From the NCBI GenBank assembly GCA_037179335.1, contig JAKZHN010000001.1, positions 124,001 to 188,000 of the forward strand: DNA of 64,000 nt. The letters are read 5' to 3'. The notes under the pieces are model-generated. The model ran no database searches. It saw nothing but the letters and a program-made list of their open reading frames with translations, and was not told where the DNA came from. The first letter of the stretch is position 1, and each line of letters begins with the position of its first letter. Both the position numbers and the translations under genes were made by a program. This DNA comes from Cyclaneusma minus. Lineage: Eukaryota; Ascomycota; Leotiomycetes; Marthamycetales; Marthamycetaceae. This document shows, one piece after another, positions 22,154 through 32,205 of this stretch.

Positions 22154-23933
22154 AAACATTACCCTATGAATACATGCGAACTTCCTCGTGTACAGCAGGT
22201 TCGGTCGAAGATAAGCACCCCCTCTCGCAACACCCATCTTGCAAGACCAACAAACGAACGGCGAACATCTCGAATCTCTCTGGCATACACATCGAAGCAA
22301 GCACCTTCACAGCATTCCGCGCCTCTTCCATCCTCGACTTTGCGAATCATCGAAATCTCTCTTCTGATACCACCCCTCCCTCCCCGACCCTTCTCCGTCA
22401 AAACTCGATTATCATACACGATTTTGCAACATTGGTGGCAACTACTCTCTTCCTCTGTGCTGAGCTGCGCGTTAGTGTGGCAAGGCGCGGATCCCCTGCA
22501 CCAATTGTTTCCATGATCCCTCCCCCATCGAAAAGAAAAGATATAACCTACCTAGCTTTTTTGTGGTTGTGTTGCGTTCTTTGCGTCTTACATGCGTTTG
22601 CCCGCGACCTCTCTTCTGAGTTTCCTCGAACTTACGACTCACTCCGATGCGAAACTTTTTCTTAAGAAAGACGACTGTACCATCCATCGAACGCAGACCA
22701 GGCCCAAAAGTTTCTACGACGACAACGACTTCCAACGACCTTCGAAACCCCGACGAGTACGATTCCCACACGCCTAATCTCGCTCCTTGCTCTAGAACTT
22801 GTGATTTCGCTGCACAGGTAAAAGGGCACTCGTACAGCCACGGGAAGGGCGACTGGGAAAAGTGCTTGGGATTGCAAAAGGGATTTGGGTCTCTGGGTTC
22901 GTTTGCGGAAGGCAAGGGCCGGGTTTTGCGCGTTAATAGGGAAGGGATTTCGCTTCTAGGGTTTTCCTGACGGTGGGGGGCAAAACTTGTGTACATGAAC
23001 TCCTCTTTTTATGAAAATTCGAGCTAAGGGTGGGGGAAATGGAGTGGCTAGGAAATCTCGAAAGAATGAATCGCAGCACAATGTTTCCTTTCTTTTTTCA
23101 ATTTGAAGAGATCCGTATGATATGATTGCATGGGGTCGATATGATAGGTGATGGATGAGGCGAGAGTGGAGGGTGCATTGGTCGCTTGTATCTTCTTCCT
23201 CCACTACCTCTGTGTTCGTCTCACTTCGCCTTGCTTCTCTTGTCTGGTGGGTGGAGCGAGATGGTGTTTTGCTTGAGACCCCGGAGCGTGGGTTGTATTG
23301 TATGTTTTTGGGGCTGGCTTGGCTGGCAAAAGGGAGGTACTTTGTATGTGAAGGACAGGGGAGGTCTTTCATAGCTGTCGTGCTGCTGCGTCTTTTTACA
23401 AACCTTTCTGTTTCTGTGTGATACGATACTACAATGGATTGCCCATACCTCGATGAGAAGTGCTGTGTGTGCACTGTGTCTGTGTGCCTCGCAAATTTAT
23501 TATTCAGATGCGCGAGAAGTACCTAATGTGTGAAGCGATTTCTGTGGACATGTGAGCAGAGAATGAACTGAATTATGGAGACTTCTGTGAGTGGGTCTCC
23601 TGAACGAGAATGATATGGTGCTAGGTGGGGGTCATGAATAATGTGTCCGGTATTTATCGGCTACGGCTTTTCCATGCCAGCTCCGCGCTCGTTCTTACAA
23701 GATATAGCAACACTGAATCATACACATCCAGCTCCAATCTCGGCCTCTCGGCCTCTCTACTCGTTTCTCTTCTTCCTCTTTTCTCGACTGCAACCCCACG
23801 TTCTTTTTCTCATCCGCATCCACAAGTACATCTATCTATACACAACCCACCTCATTCAACCATCCCCTTCCTCCCATCCCCACCACATCATCTGCGCCCC
23901 TTTCCCCTCGATTTCTTTCCCTCTATGGTTCCA
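22154..23933. other. intergenic, no gene supported
   Basis: Convergent 3' flanks of PP1 (+) and the mitochondrial membrane protein (-). Only unconserved short frames with C/T- or G/A-rich stretches were seen. Confidence 0.4.
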
Positions 23934-25327
23934 TCACAAACCACTACTCCTCACCCTAATAACCCTATCCAACCCCCTCCCATCATCTGCCCCCCACGCT
24001 CTCAACACATCCAAGCGATACGGATTCCAGCCCCTAATCTCCAGCTCCAAAAACCCTTCGCGTGTGAAACTGCGTCGCGCTCCCCAGAAAAACTCACGGA
24101 ATGCTAGTAGGGGGTATTTGAAGAGGGTTTTGAGTCCGAGAATGTGGTATTTGATGTATTCTTTCGTGCCGTTGATGATTATGCTGCCTGATTTTTTGGG
24201 TTTGGGCGCTGGCAATGAGGCGGACGGAGATGTGGGTGAGGAAGAGGCGGTGGAATATGGCGAATCGGGCACGGGTTTGAGATGCAGGGATAGAGGGTGG
24301 GGGATGGATGCTTCGGAGGGGAGGCAGATGACGGTTTGGGGAGTTAGGAAGGCGAGGGGGCGGTGGAGGGTTATTTGGAGGAGGAGGGGGGGAGGGGTGG
24401 ATTTGCTGCTGGTGGAGAGGATGGCGGTTTTGATGGGGGCGGGGGCGTTTTGGACGAGGGAGCGGGCGGAGGGCGTTAGGCGCGTGGAGTAGTTTTTGAG
24501 GCTGTAGGCGGGGGAGGGGATGGCGAGGTGGGGGTGGGTGCGGAGGAGGGCGGAGAGGGGGATTGTTTGGATTGTTTTTACTGGGTGGGGTGTTAGTGAT
24601 TTGGCTGGGCGGGCAGGGGAAACGCGGAACGGGGAATGGGAAGCTGGGTGTAAGAGGATAGGGCTGGCGAAGATGGGTAAACTGGCAAGGAGGAATCTTA
24701 CTGAGGCGAGTGGGTTGGCGCAGCATGTAATAGCCGGCGCCTACGAACATGATACAGACTGCTCCGTACATATACGAAACGAACCAGGCGATGTCTGAAG
24801 GTAGGTTCATCACGTTGGTGTGCCAGTGCCAGAGGCCTTCGCCTATGAAGAAGGCTGCGCCGCTGAAACAGGCGACTGTGAAACCGGCAAAGGAACCGGC
24901 TTCGTAGAAGAGGGTGGGGTTGGATTTGCGTGCGAGGGAGGTGGTGTAGGAGGTGTAGTCTTTTGCGGGCAGGGAGGTGGGTGACTTGGGGCGATAGGAC
25001 TGGGGAGGAGGTTTGCTGTTTGGGACTGGCTGGGTGGTGGAGGGAGAAGTGGGCTTTCTGGCTGTCGGGACGGGAACAGATGTCGATTTTGCCGATGCAT
25101 TGTTGCTGGGAGTCCCCTTGGCTTTGGATTTTTTGGCGGCATCGAGGATGTTCGAAGTGGTGAAGAAGCGTGGCCGAGGCTGGAGACCAGATGGTTTGAG
25201 GAGGAATTGTGCCGGTTGGGGGAGGCATTGGTGCCGGAAAAACAGACCCCTTGAGAAGGAAGACATCTTCAATGCAGTCAGTAACATTTCTCACAGCTCA
25301 TCTTCGGCCAAAACTCACATTGGGCAT
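23934..25327 (-). CDS. predicted mitochondrial inner-membrane protein, two membrane spans (TMEM223-like layout)
   Basis: The main exons are 25266-24702 and 24580-23934, joined over a 121-bp intron (donor GTAAGA, acceptor CCCAG) in phase 1. Counted from the ATG at 25266 the product is 403 residues. The N-terminus MSSFSRGLFFRHQCLPQPAQ is basic and hydroxylated, followed by RPRFFTTSNILDAAK, which resembles a mitochondrial presequence with its cleavage region. A Pro/Ser-rich linker precedes two hydrophobic segments (about FAGFTVACFSGAAFFIGEGL and WFVSYMYGAVCIMFVGAGYY) separated by a short loop. The C-terminal half carries Ser/Pro-rich inserts and a GTKEYIKYHILGL motif. The helical-hairpin layout recalls TMEM223-type proteins, but that is a guess. 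An alternative start uses a 9-nt exon (25327-25319, ATG CCC AAT) spliced over 52 bp with GTGAGT, CTGAC and AAG to the ATG at 25266. The gene is divergent from PDX1. Confidence 0.75.
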
Positions 25328-25591
25328 TGTCGCAAACGACGTCGAATTTGAAGCTCGAGGCTCAAAATGTCGGAAGTCGGAAAGCTCACGGATTAAAGTT
25401 TAGCGCGAGGTACAGCTTCTCGGCGGACCGGCGAAACCGATGTTCCGTCGTAGCGCAGCCGCAGCTTCGCTTTTGGCGGGACTCAACGGGTGAGATAGGA
25501 AAGCTGAGCGAGCTCTCGGCGGCCACTTTTGTGAAAACAACTTCTCGCCGGTGGACGCGCTCAATTGCGCACTCACTGCCTCTTGAACAAG
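25328..25591. promoter_or_regulatory. short divergent promoter between two mitochondrial genes
   Basis: About 264-325 bp separate the start of the membrane-protein gene (-) from that of PDX1 (+). Both products are predicted to be mitochondrial, so shared regulation is plausible. No specific operator was identified. Confidence 0.45.
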
Positions 25592-26984
25592 ATGGCTTCC
25601 TTTGCCACTGCCTGCAGGCTCTCCCAGAGACTTGCTGCGAGGCAAAATGTCGTCGCAAGAGGTCTGTAAATCCGTCGCAACCTGTTCAATAGCTGTCTAC
25701 TTTCACTTAGACGCAGTACACATCGAGCTAACATACCTCACAGGTTACAGAACTTCCGCAAAATGCCTCGCAGCCCAAAACTTCACCATGCCCGCCCTCT
25801 CCCCCACCATGACCGAAGGAAACATCGCAACCTGGAAGGTCAAAGAGGGCGATTCGTTCTCCGCCGGCGATGTCCTGCTGGAGATTGAGACTGACAAAGC
25901 GTCCATGGACGTCGAAGCCCAAGACGACGGTATCGTAGCCAAGATCCTGCAAGGCGATGGCTCCAAAAACATCCAAGTCGGCGCCCGCATCGGCGTCCTC
26001 GCAGAACCCGGCGACGACTTGAGCTCCTTGAAGATACCCGCCGAAGACAGCTCTTCAGCTCCGTCACCCAAGGAAGAAGCTTCCAAGCCGAATCCCGAAA
26101 CCACGTCCGAATCGCAGGCCGAGGCTCCTCCTACCTCCAAGCCTTCGAGTGATGTGTCGGCTGGTGGACCGACAAAGAGCACATCTGGCGGACGGAAGAA
26201 GCAGACTTATCCATTGCTGCCATCTGTTGAACATCTGCTAAAGAACAGCGGACTGAGCCACGCAGATGTCGACAAAATGACCCCCTCAGGCCCCAACGGC
26301 CGCCTCCTCAAAGGCGACGTACTCGCCTACATCGGCAGCATCTCGTCTTCCTACCCCGCCTCGCTCTCCGCCAAAATCTCCAAGCTCTCCCATCTCGATC
26401 TCAGCAACATCAAGCTGGCTCCACCACCAGCAGCTCCCAAAGCCGCAGCTCCCCCGGCACCGCAGGAGGAGGCTGCACCACCAAAGCCTGTCTCTGTTGC
26501 TTTGCCGATTTCGATGCAGAAAGTGCTGGAGGTGCAGCAGAGGATTCATAAGACGTTGGGTGTGTGGATGCCGCTGGAGACTTTTGTGGCTAGGGCGGCG
26601 GAATTGGCGAATGATGATTTGCCGAGAGCGAAGAATGCGAAGCTTTCTGCTGATGAGCTGTTCAACCAAGTACTGGGCTTGGATAAAGTGGGTGGACAGG
26701 GTGGTGTCAGGGGGAATTACGTGCCACAGATTTCATCACTCTCAGTCTCTCCCGCTACTACGAAATCCAAGGCTTCTAAACAGACGGATATTATTGATAT
26801 CCTGTCTTGCAAGAGCAGGCCTGTGGCTAAGAAGAGTGTGGTGGAACCGGTGCAGCAGGGATTCGCGGGCACCACGAATGTGTTTAGTTTGAGTGTGCCC
26901 AAGGGGGAGGTTAAGAGAGCGGAAGTTTTCTTGGGAAGGGTGAAGACGGTGTTGGAGAGTGAGCCGGGAAGATTGGTGCTTTGA
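25592..26984 (+). CDS. PDX1: pyruvate dehydrogenase complex E3-binding protein X
   Basis: Structural component of the mitochondrial pyruvate dehydrogenase complex that anchors E3 (dihydrolipoamide dehydrogenase) to the E2 core. Exon 1 (25592-25661) encodes MASFATACRLSQRLAARQNV, a mitochondrial targeting sequence. An 82-bp intron (25662-25743, donor GTCTGT, TCACAG acceptor) leads to exon 2 (25744-26984); total 436 residues. The lipoyl domain runs from about residue 37 (FTMPALSPTMTEGNIATWKV) with the lipoylated lysine at about residue 75 in EIETDKASMD. A disordered S/P/E-rich linker and a peripheral-subunit-binding domain (LLPSVEHLLKNSGL ... GPNGRLLKGDVLAYI) follow. The C-terminal part is short and lacks the HxxxDG active site of true E2 acetyltransferases, as expected for fungal protein X. 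An ATG at 25602 in another frame reads through the intron but loses the presequence, so 25592 is preferred. Confidence 0.93.
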
Positions 26985-27712
26985 TTCGTGAGGTGTGGAG
27001 GTATGTAAGTTTTGTACCACTACTTGCACGGGGTTTAGAAGGGAGGGCTTTAGAATGATACTCCTTTGAGATATTTGTTTGTCATCTTGCTTTGCTATTT
27101 GGTGTGGCTGATGTGGCTGAGTTGGTGTCACTGGATGAAGTGGATGAAGTGGATGAAGTGGATGAAGTGGATGAAGTGGATGAAGTGGATGAAGTGGATG
27201 AAGTGGATGAAGTGGATGAAGTGGATGAAGTGGATGAAGTGGATGAAGTGGATGAAGTGTTCGCTGCGAGTCTTGTGTGAGTATGTGAAGGTGGGGTTCA
27301 GGGGAAGTTGGGCGAAGGGGAAAGCTGGGTAGGTGTGGAGGATGAGCTTACGCCTTTTTGGTGACTTCTTGACTCATGTAGGATACTGAAGAGTACGGAG
27401 GTGTTCTTTCCCCCTGCTGAGAGGGTGGAGATGATGAGGGGGGTGAACTGAGGGCATTGGTGCGTTGATGATGATGCTGATACTGTAAGTCACTCCTATT
27501 ACTTGCACGGTGGTTTCAGAGAGACCTACATTGTTACAGTACTCTTTAGAGCTATGGGTTTTGATGTTCTGTTATCTGGAGTGGCTGGTATGCCTGAGTT
27601 GGTATGCCTAGGTAAGTACCTCTAAGCATGTACTTACTGCGAGTGCTGTGGGTGTAAGTATGGGAAGGTAGGGTGAAGGGAGCAGTAGGGTCTGGGAGAG
27701 CGTAGGGCTCAT
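26985..27712. repeat. decayed tandem duplication of the PDX1 3' flank
   Basis: Sequence at about 27003-27330 (TGTAAGT, then ACTTGCACGGGGTTT, then GTGGCTGATGTGGCTGAGTTG, then GCTGCGAGT and AGTATGTGAAGGTGGGG) recurs in the same order at about 27483-27712 with many substitutions. The 9-bp repeat is expanded only in the first copy. Shorter copies of the PDX1 stop-codon context (GGTTGGTGCTTTGATGGGTG) recur near 27.77 and, shortened, 28.15 kb. Confidence 0.7.
27132..27257 (+). repeat. perfect 9-bp minisatellite, 14 copies
   Basis: TGGATGAAG is repeated exactly 14 times (126 bp) without a mismatch. Because the unit is a multiple of three it creates spurious (MKW)n and (VDE)n reading frames. Confidence 0.97.
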
Positions 27713-27887
27713 AGGAAGGCAAAGTACGCACTACGCAGCATCGATTAAGCCCATGGAAACCTTTGAGCTGGGGAGGTTGGTGCTTTGATGGGTGTGTTGT
27801 GCGGTACTACAGCAGGGTGAATAAGTATGCACCCCCTTCCGAGCTTATTGTCTAGCAGCGGTCGAAAGGGACTGCTGTTTCCAGTTA

Positions 27888-28050
27888 TTTGAGGTTTCTT
27901 AGTTTTTCTGAAATATTCATCATTATTCGGGATATTCGCAGTCCTTTAGAATACTCCTACTCATTCAGGATATTCCTAGTCTTTGAGGATACTTTCAAGT
28001 AGTAAGGATATTCATAATCACTGGGAATACTCCCGATTATTGGAGACGGG
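27888..28050 (-). repeat. degenerate ~19-bp minisatellite, locus 2
   Basis: About eight units, for example CATTCAGGATATTCCTAGTC and ACTGGGAATACTCCCGATTA. The block is followed by GGGGTTCAGACTTTCTTTCA, also found beside locus 3. Confidence 0.7.
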
Positions 28051-28375
28051 GTTCAGACTTTCTTTCACCTAACTGTAGTCTGTCCCAGTGTCGACAAGTC
28101 CTTTGTACCGGTAGGGTTTTAGCTCAATTTTTAAATTACAGTGGGGCGAGCTGGGGAGGTGCTTCGATGGGTGTGTTTTGTCGTACTATCAGTTGCACTT
28201 GCATGGGCTCGCATAGATGACAAATGTCTTCCTAAAAGGCTTGATTGAGTAGTCGCTCTTGTCATTCAACCATTCGGAATAGCTATGCTATTGCGGTGGA
28301 TAGTGTTCTTTTCTCGGCTACAGTGGGGCAGAAAAAGTCTGCACCCCTTTTCTGAAGTCCGCGTGTGGCAGGAGT

Positions 28376-28535
28376 CAGAATGGGAATTTCCGAAATCCGA
28401 ATCCTTTGGGATTTTCCCGATTATTCAGTGTATTCTCGGTCACCGAAGATAGTCTTGATCATTGAGGGTATTCACAGTTTTTAGAAATATTTCCAGTCAC
28501 CGGGGGTATTGGCAATTACTGAAGTGGGGTTCAAG
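28376..28535 (-). repeat. degenerate ~19-bp minisatellite, locus 3
   Basis: More diverged units, for example ATTCAGTGTATTCTCGGTCA and ACCGGGGGTATTGGCAATTA. The block is followed by GGGGTTCAAGACTTTTTTCG, the same flank as locus 2. Confidence 0.65.
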
Positions 28536-28622
28536 ACTTTTTTCGCCTATTTGTATGTGAATAGGAGAAACCACGTGTCATGGGAAAACTAGGAGGAGGC
28601 AGGGTAGCGGTGTCCACCACAC

Positions 28623-29758
28623 CTAGGCAGTCTCGTCCTTCTGAATCCTAACCACTGCCTTGGAATCCCATTGTTCGCCCAAGATCTTAACATCCCTCGC
28701 CTTCGTACTCTTTGATGTCACCTTCCACTTCGCACCCTCGGTGTTCTCTGGCACCAAACAGCGATCGAAAGTCGAGCGGGCGTATCCCTTGGACATGTAG
28801 ACGTCTCTCACGTACACCCTCACTCGCTTTAATTTCTTTCTGTCCTTGTCTTCCAACAGCGCGGTTCGCATGACCTTGAGAACTTCATCGAAGAACTCCG
28901 ACTCTCGGAGAAGGGCAAAGTGTTCTGCAGGCGGCAGGCTTCTCGGACGTGCTTCATTCTCGTGCTTGATCTTGCGCGGTTCTTCCACGATCTTGATCTC
29001 GGGGTGGGGGCCTTCGGTTTCAACGTTTCTGAGGGGACGGTGTTTGTAGTCCCATCCCACAATGACGAGACTGAAGAAGGTCAGGTTGCGTGCGGTGCAA
29101 GAAGGTGCGTGATGGATTCCAGCCGATTGGGTAGCGCGGCGGCATCGTTTCCGAAGTCATTTGGAAGGTACAAGCTCAGCCATGTAAGTTCGCGGGTGTA
29201 GACGTCCGGGAGCAAGCGGGAAATCGAGGAAACTTCAGGCTCGACTCAATGCCATTGTCTCGGGCCAGGGATTCAAGACGGTTGAGGGAAATAAACGGAG
29301 TAATGAGAACGGCGGGATGTTCAGTATCAGCCTTGTCGTCGATGTGAGGGATCATGCACGCGAGATTGCTGTAATGGTTGATGATTCGGAAACGGACGCG
29401 GCGGAAAAGCACTTTGGCAAAGTCGAAGCCATCTTTCTTGTTTGTCCCAAGAAGGGCGTGGCTGCTTTCGGCGATCTTGCCGACAAGAACTCTTGTGGTT
29501 GGGCAAGGCTCGGGCAATGGGTCAGGTGGCCTGTAGTCGCTGACGGTGAGTCCTTCAAATTGGTGGTTGGGGACAATAACCATCGTAACGTTCACGTCTG
29601 GCTCGATGCTGGAGGCGTAGACTGTTTGGTGGCGCATGATCAGTCAGTGATGGGGAGGAAGACGCCTGAATTCTAGGATACGTACTCACATCTCTCATCT
29701 CCTGGGGCAGTGTGGCCCAGAACCGTTTCTCTTCTGGCTCCACGGATGCGTCAGTCAT
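28623..29758 (-). pseudogene. F-box-like LPxEIxD paralogue A, frameshifted
   Basis: Exon 1 (29758-29686) encodes MTDASVEPEEKRFWATLPQE and ends inside the motif; a 64-bp intron (29685-29622, donor GTACGT, acceptor ACAG, phase 1) leads to IYASSIEPDVNVTMVIVPNH. The protein aligns with paralogues B and D: ALLGTNKKDGFDFAKVLFRR, then VLITPFISLNRLESLARDNG. Two single-base frame changes follow. The first is near 29.21 kb, where the family sequence continues in another frame as LPDVYTRELTWLSLYLPNDF. The second is near 29.07 kb, where it moves on to RNLTFFSLVIVGWDYK. The C-terminal part (FFDEVLKVMRTALLEDKDRK; VLVxxR; stop at 28623) is well preserved, so the decay looks recent. Sequencing error is the alternative. 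The function of the family is unknown; the motif suggests an SCF adaptor or an orphan F-box-like fold. Confidence 0.7.
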
Positions 29759-30793
29759 GGTGAGAGAGTGTTCGTACCGTTGGGGGTCAGGGTAAGGCGC
29801 GCACGTGATAGAAAACTGGTTGTATTGGCTATGGAGAAGGAAGGGGAAGGAGGAGGGGGAGCTTGCTGCAAGTATTTGTTCTTGTAGCTGCAGCTAAGCT
29901 TGATCCACGCTAGAGCAGCTTCAATTTGAAGCTGTAGCTGCGGGGGATGACTGCGCGCTTGGGACGGAGTTGCGCGGAGGGAACTGCGGAGGGGATTGCG
30001 CAGTTTGATGGCGAAAGAAGGTTCTTCAGTTCCGCTCTTTCAGCCACTGAGTAATCAGAGACTCAGTAGGTTTCCAAGCTGATCTGGTATGCTGCGTTGT
30101 GGAACGCAGGCTGCAGACTTGAAGCTAGGTCACTTCGTTCTTGTCGGGTAAGTTTGCCGTCTGCCAGCCTTTTGATCTTCAACTTCCAACTGCGTAAATC
30201 CTGATCTCCAAGAGTAGGGTGATTACTCTTGGATCCAGGCAAGGCAGAACTGAAAGAGAAGGTCCTTAGCACAGAGTCAGTTTCTGAGAACCTGGTCTGT
30301 CCCTTTCTCAAGTAACCTAGCTGTTCTGTGATCCTCAAGAGATTGTTGGGTCAGATAAAGAATCAAAGGTCGAAGGTAAGGGTCGAGAAAGCAAGACGTT
30401 GTTGAGCAGGAGGGAAAGAGTTCGATGGAGCGCAGGAAAGAAACTTGTACAGAAGCGCAGAGTTCGGCTCGAGCGAGCAGCTGCACAGGACGGCTCGTGA
30501 CCGACTCGTGATATTATTTTTCCGCTGCTATTTAGAGGTTCCCTTGATCGAAAGCTTATTCCAGTCAAGAAACCCATGCATTGAGACGAAGATGCTAGAA
30601 GAACATGCTGGCTCCCAGCTATTTTGCTCTGATTGCCGCTCCCAACGATGACATACATTAGCACCCAAAGCAATCAGTGATTCCTCACCCTCAGGAGCTC
30701 TACTGTCGCGGGTTGTACCATCTGCCACTTGCCCGAAGGTGGCCCCAAGATAGGACGCGGCCTCGTATCATAGTCGGTGATCTTCCCTAAGGT
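29759..30793. other. intergenic between F-box-like paralogues A and B
   Basis: It contains an ATG-initiated minus-strand frame (30338-30063, 91 residues, ending ERSDLASSLQPAFHNAAYQI) that could be a gene fragment, but nothing recognisable. Around 29.88-29.95 kb there is a run of AGCTGCAGCT-like words. Confidence 0.35.
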
Positions 30794-31698
30794 TCATTGA
30801 TACTTTCCCTCCTTGCTCTCTGGGGGTAGGAGACTCATAGAAGCTTTCCGCAGATAGACACGTGGATCATAAACCCCAGGCAATTCCAGTATAACCCTCT
30901 CCAGCTTGTCCTTGTCTTGGTCTTCAATAAGCGTTTTCTTGAGAAATGCGAACAGGGCCGTCAGGGATCTTTGAAAATTCGCGAAGGATACATCCGGATG
31001 ACCGATTGACGTTGGACGATCTTCGACGACGGAGAGCTGGAAATACGTCAGAGCTTTCGCGGCACCCAGGAGCCGCTCGATGGCACTCGACTGATCAGGG
31101 AGACACTCGTAGTCGAAAGAAAGCCGCAAGTGAACATTCTTCAGGCATGCAGCGAAAAGATCTGGCATGATGGAGGGAGTTTGTGAGTTGGGGGGCTCAT
31201 TTGCAAGACGTCGGAGATGCGAAAGCGAGACGAAGGGCCTGTGATTGAGTATGCAAATTGGGGACCGCCTCGTGCTGATATTGATGTAGAGCAAGTTTCT
31301 TGCGAACATCGTCATCGCGAAGTTGGTACCATCTTGTCTGTAGATGCCCAACAAGCCATGGATACTGTTGACCGTGGAATATTGATGAAAAGCGATTGTG
31401 TCTGGACTAACGGGGCCGCCTGGAGTCGCTATGTTGACTAGGTTGTTGCAGCAGTAACAAGCTAGGCCCTTTCGAGTGTATGGCTTTAAGATCTGGTCGG
31501 AATGAATGACCATGGCGATGGTGCTTCCGGGCTCGATACACAATTCGAAGACTGGGAGAAAGTTAGAACATACGGAGACTTCATGTATCTGCAAGTTGTA
31601 GAATACGTACTCTGATCCTTGATCTCTTGAGGTAACCTAGTCCATCCCGAGAGCTTAGCAAGCTGCTTCGAATCCATAGCGTTATCGGGGTTTTGCAT
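30794..31698 (-). CDS. F-box-like LPxEIxD paralogue B, intact
   Basis: Exon 1 is 31698-31611 and exon 2 is 31551-30794; the 59-bp intron (donor GTACGT, acceptor CCCAG) is phase 1 and the product has 281 residues. The spliced N-terminus reads GWTRLPQEIKDQIFELCIEP, a classic F-box-like start with the intron falling between Q and I of the motif. A predicted beta/alpha body follows: GSTIAMVIHSDQILKPYTR, GLLGIYRQDGTNFAMTMFAR, PFVSLSHLRRLANE, MPDLFAACLKNVHLRLSFD, IERLLGAAKALTYFQLSV, and an end block LFAFLKKTLIEDQDKDKLER. The same blocks occur in the same order in paralogues A, C and D. There is no signal peptide or membrane span. No known catalytic motif was seen and I do not assign a function. Confidence 0.75.
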
Positions 31699-32205
31699 CG
31701 TCGAGGAAGGGTCGCTGGCGATCTAGTTGATGGTGTTGTTCTCAGCTACATGGGTCATCTTTTGCTTCTAGCGTCTAATTTATATTGAGGTGCTGGGAAG
31801 CAGGCAGGTGACCATGTCAGGTACCATCGGCATAGTGGAGCTTACTGGTGAAAGCTTGAGTCAGACCGAAGCGTCTAGTTTCAGAGGGCGTGAGCTACTA
31901 TAGGGGAGAAGAAGATGGAAAGGCAAAGCGGCAATCTGTCGCATCTGAAACCCCGTAATATGGAAGTCAAATATATTGACAATGAGAAGCTGAGAGACAT
32001 GGGCTTTGTTTATCTAACAGAATCTGTCAGTAGCCGCCTGGAAAGCTATTCATTATAAAAGGGGTAAGAAAGAACTCACGTGTCATTAACCGAAACTCAC
32101 AGGCAAAGAAAGCATTTACAAAGCGTCGTCACATGCGGGCGAGAGATAGTTTGGATGAATTTTCGTTGATACACCTTAGCATATTTCGAACCATTGTGGA
32201 AAGAA
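31699..32205. other. intergenic between paralogues B and C
   Basis: AT-rich, and no gene or repeat was recognised. Confidence 0.4.

Larger units (their letters stand above)
27713..28622. other. intergenic with two minisatellite loci
   Basis: No gene. It contains two separate reverse-oriented copies of the ~19-bp minisatellite and two copies of a 40-bp block beginning GCTGGGGAGG (27.77 and 28.15 kb), which implies a local duplication of about 380-480 bp. Confidence 0.6.

Noticed and set aside
23641..24492. 283-residue plus-strand frame
   Set aside because: It overlaps exon 2 of the minus-strand mitochondrial protein, whose splice and frame consistency is better.
27066..27332. (MKW)n / (VDE)n proteins
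   Set aside because: They are translations of the 9-bp minisatellite only.
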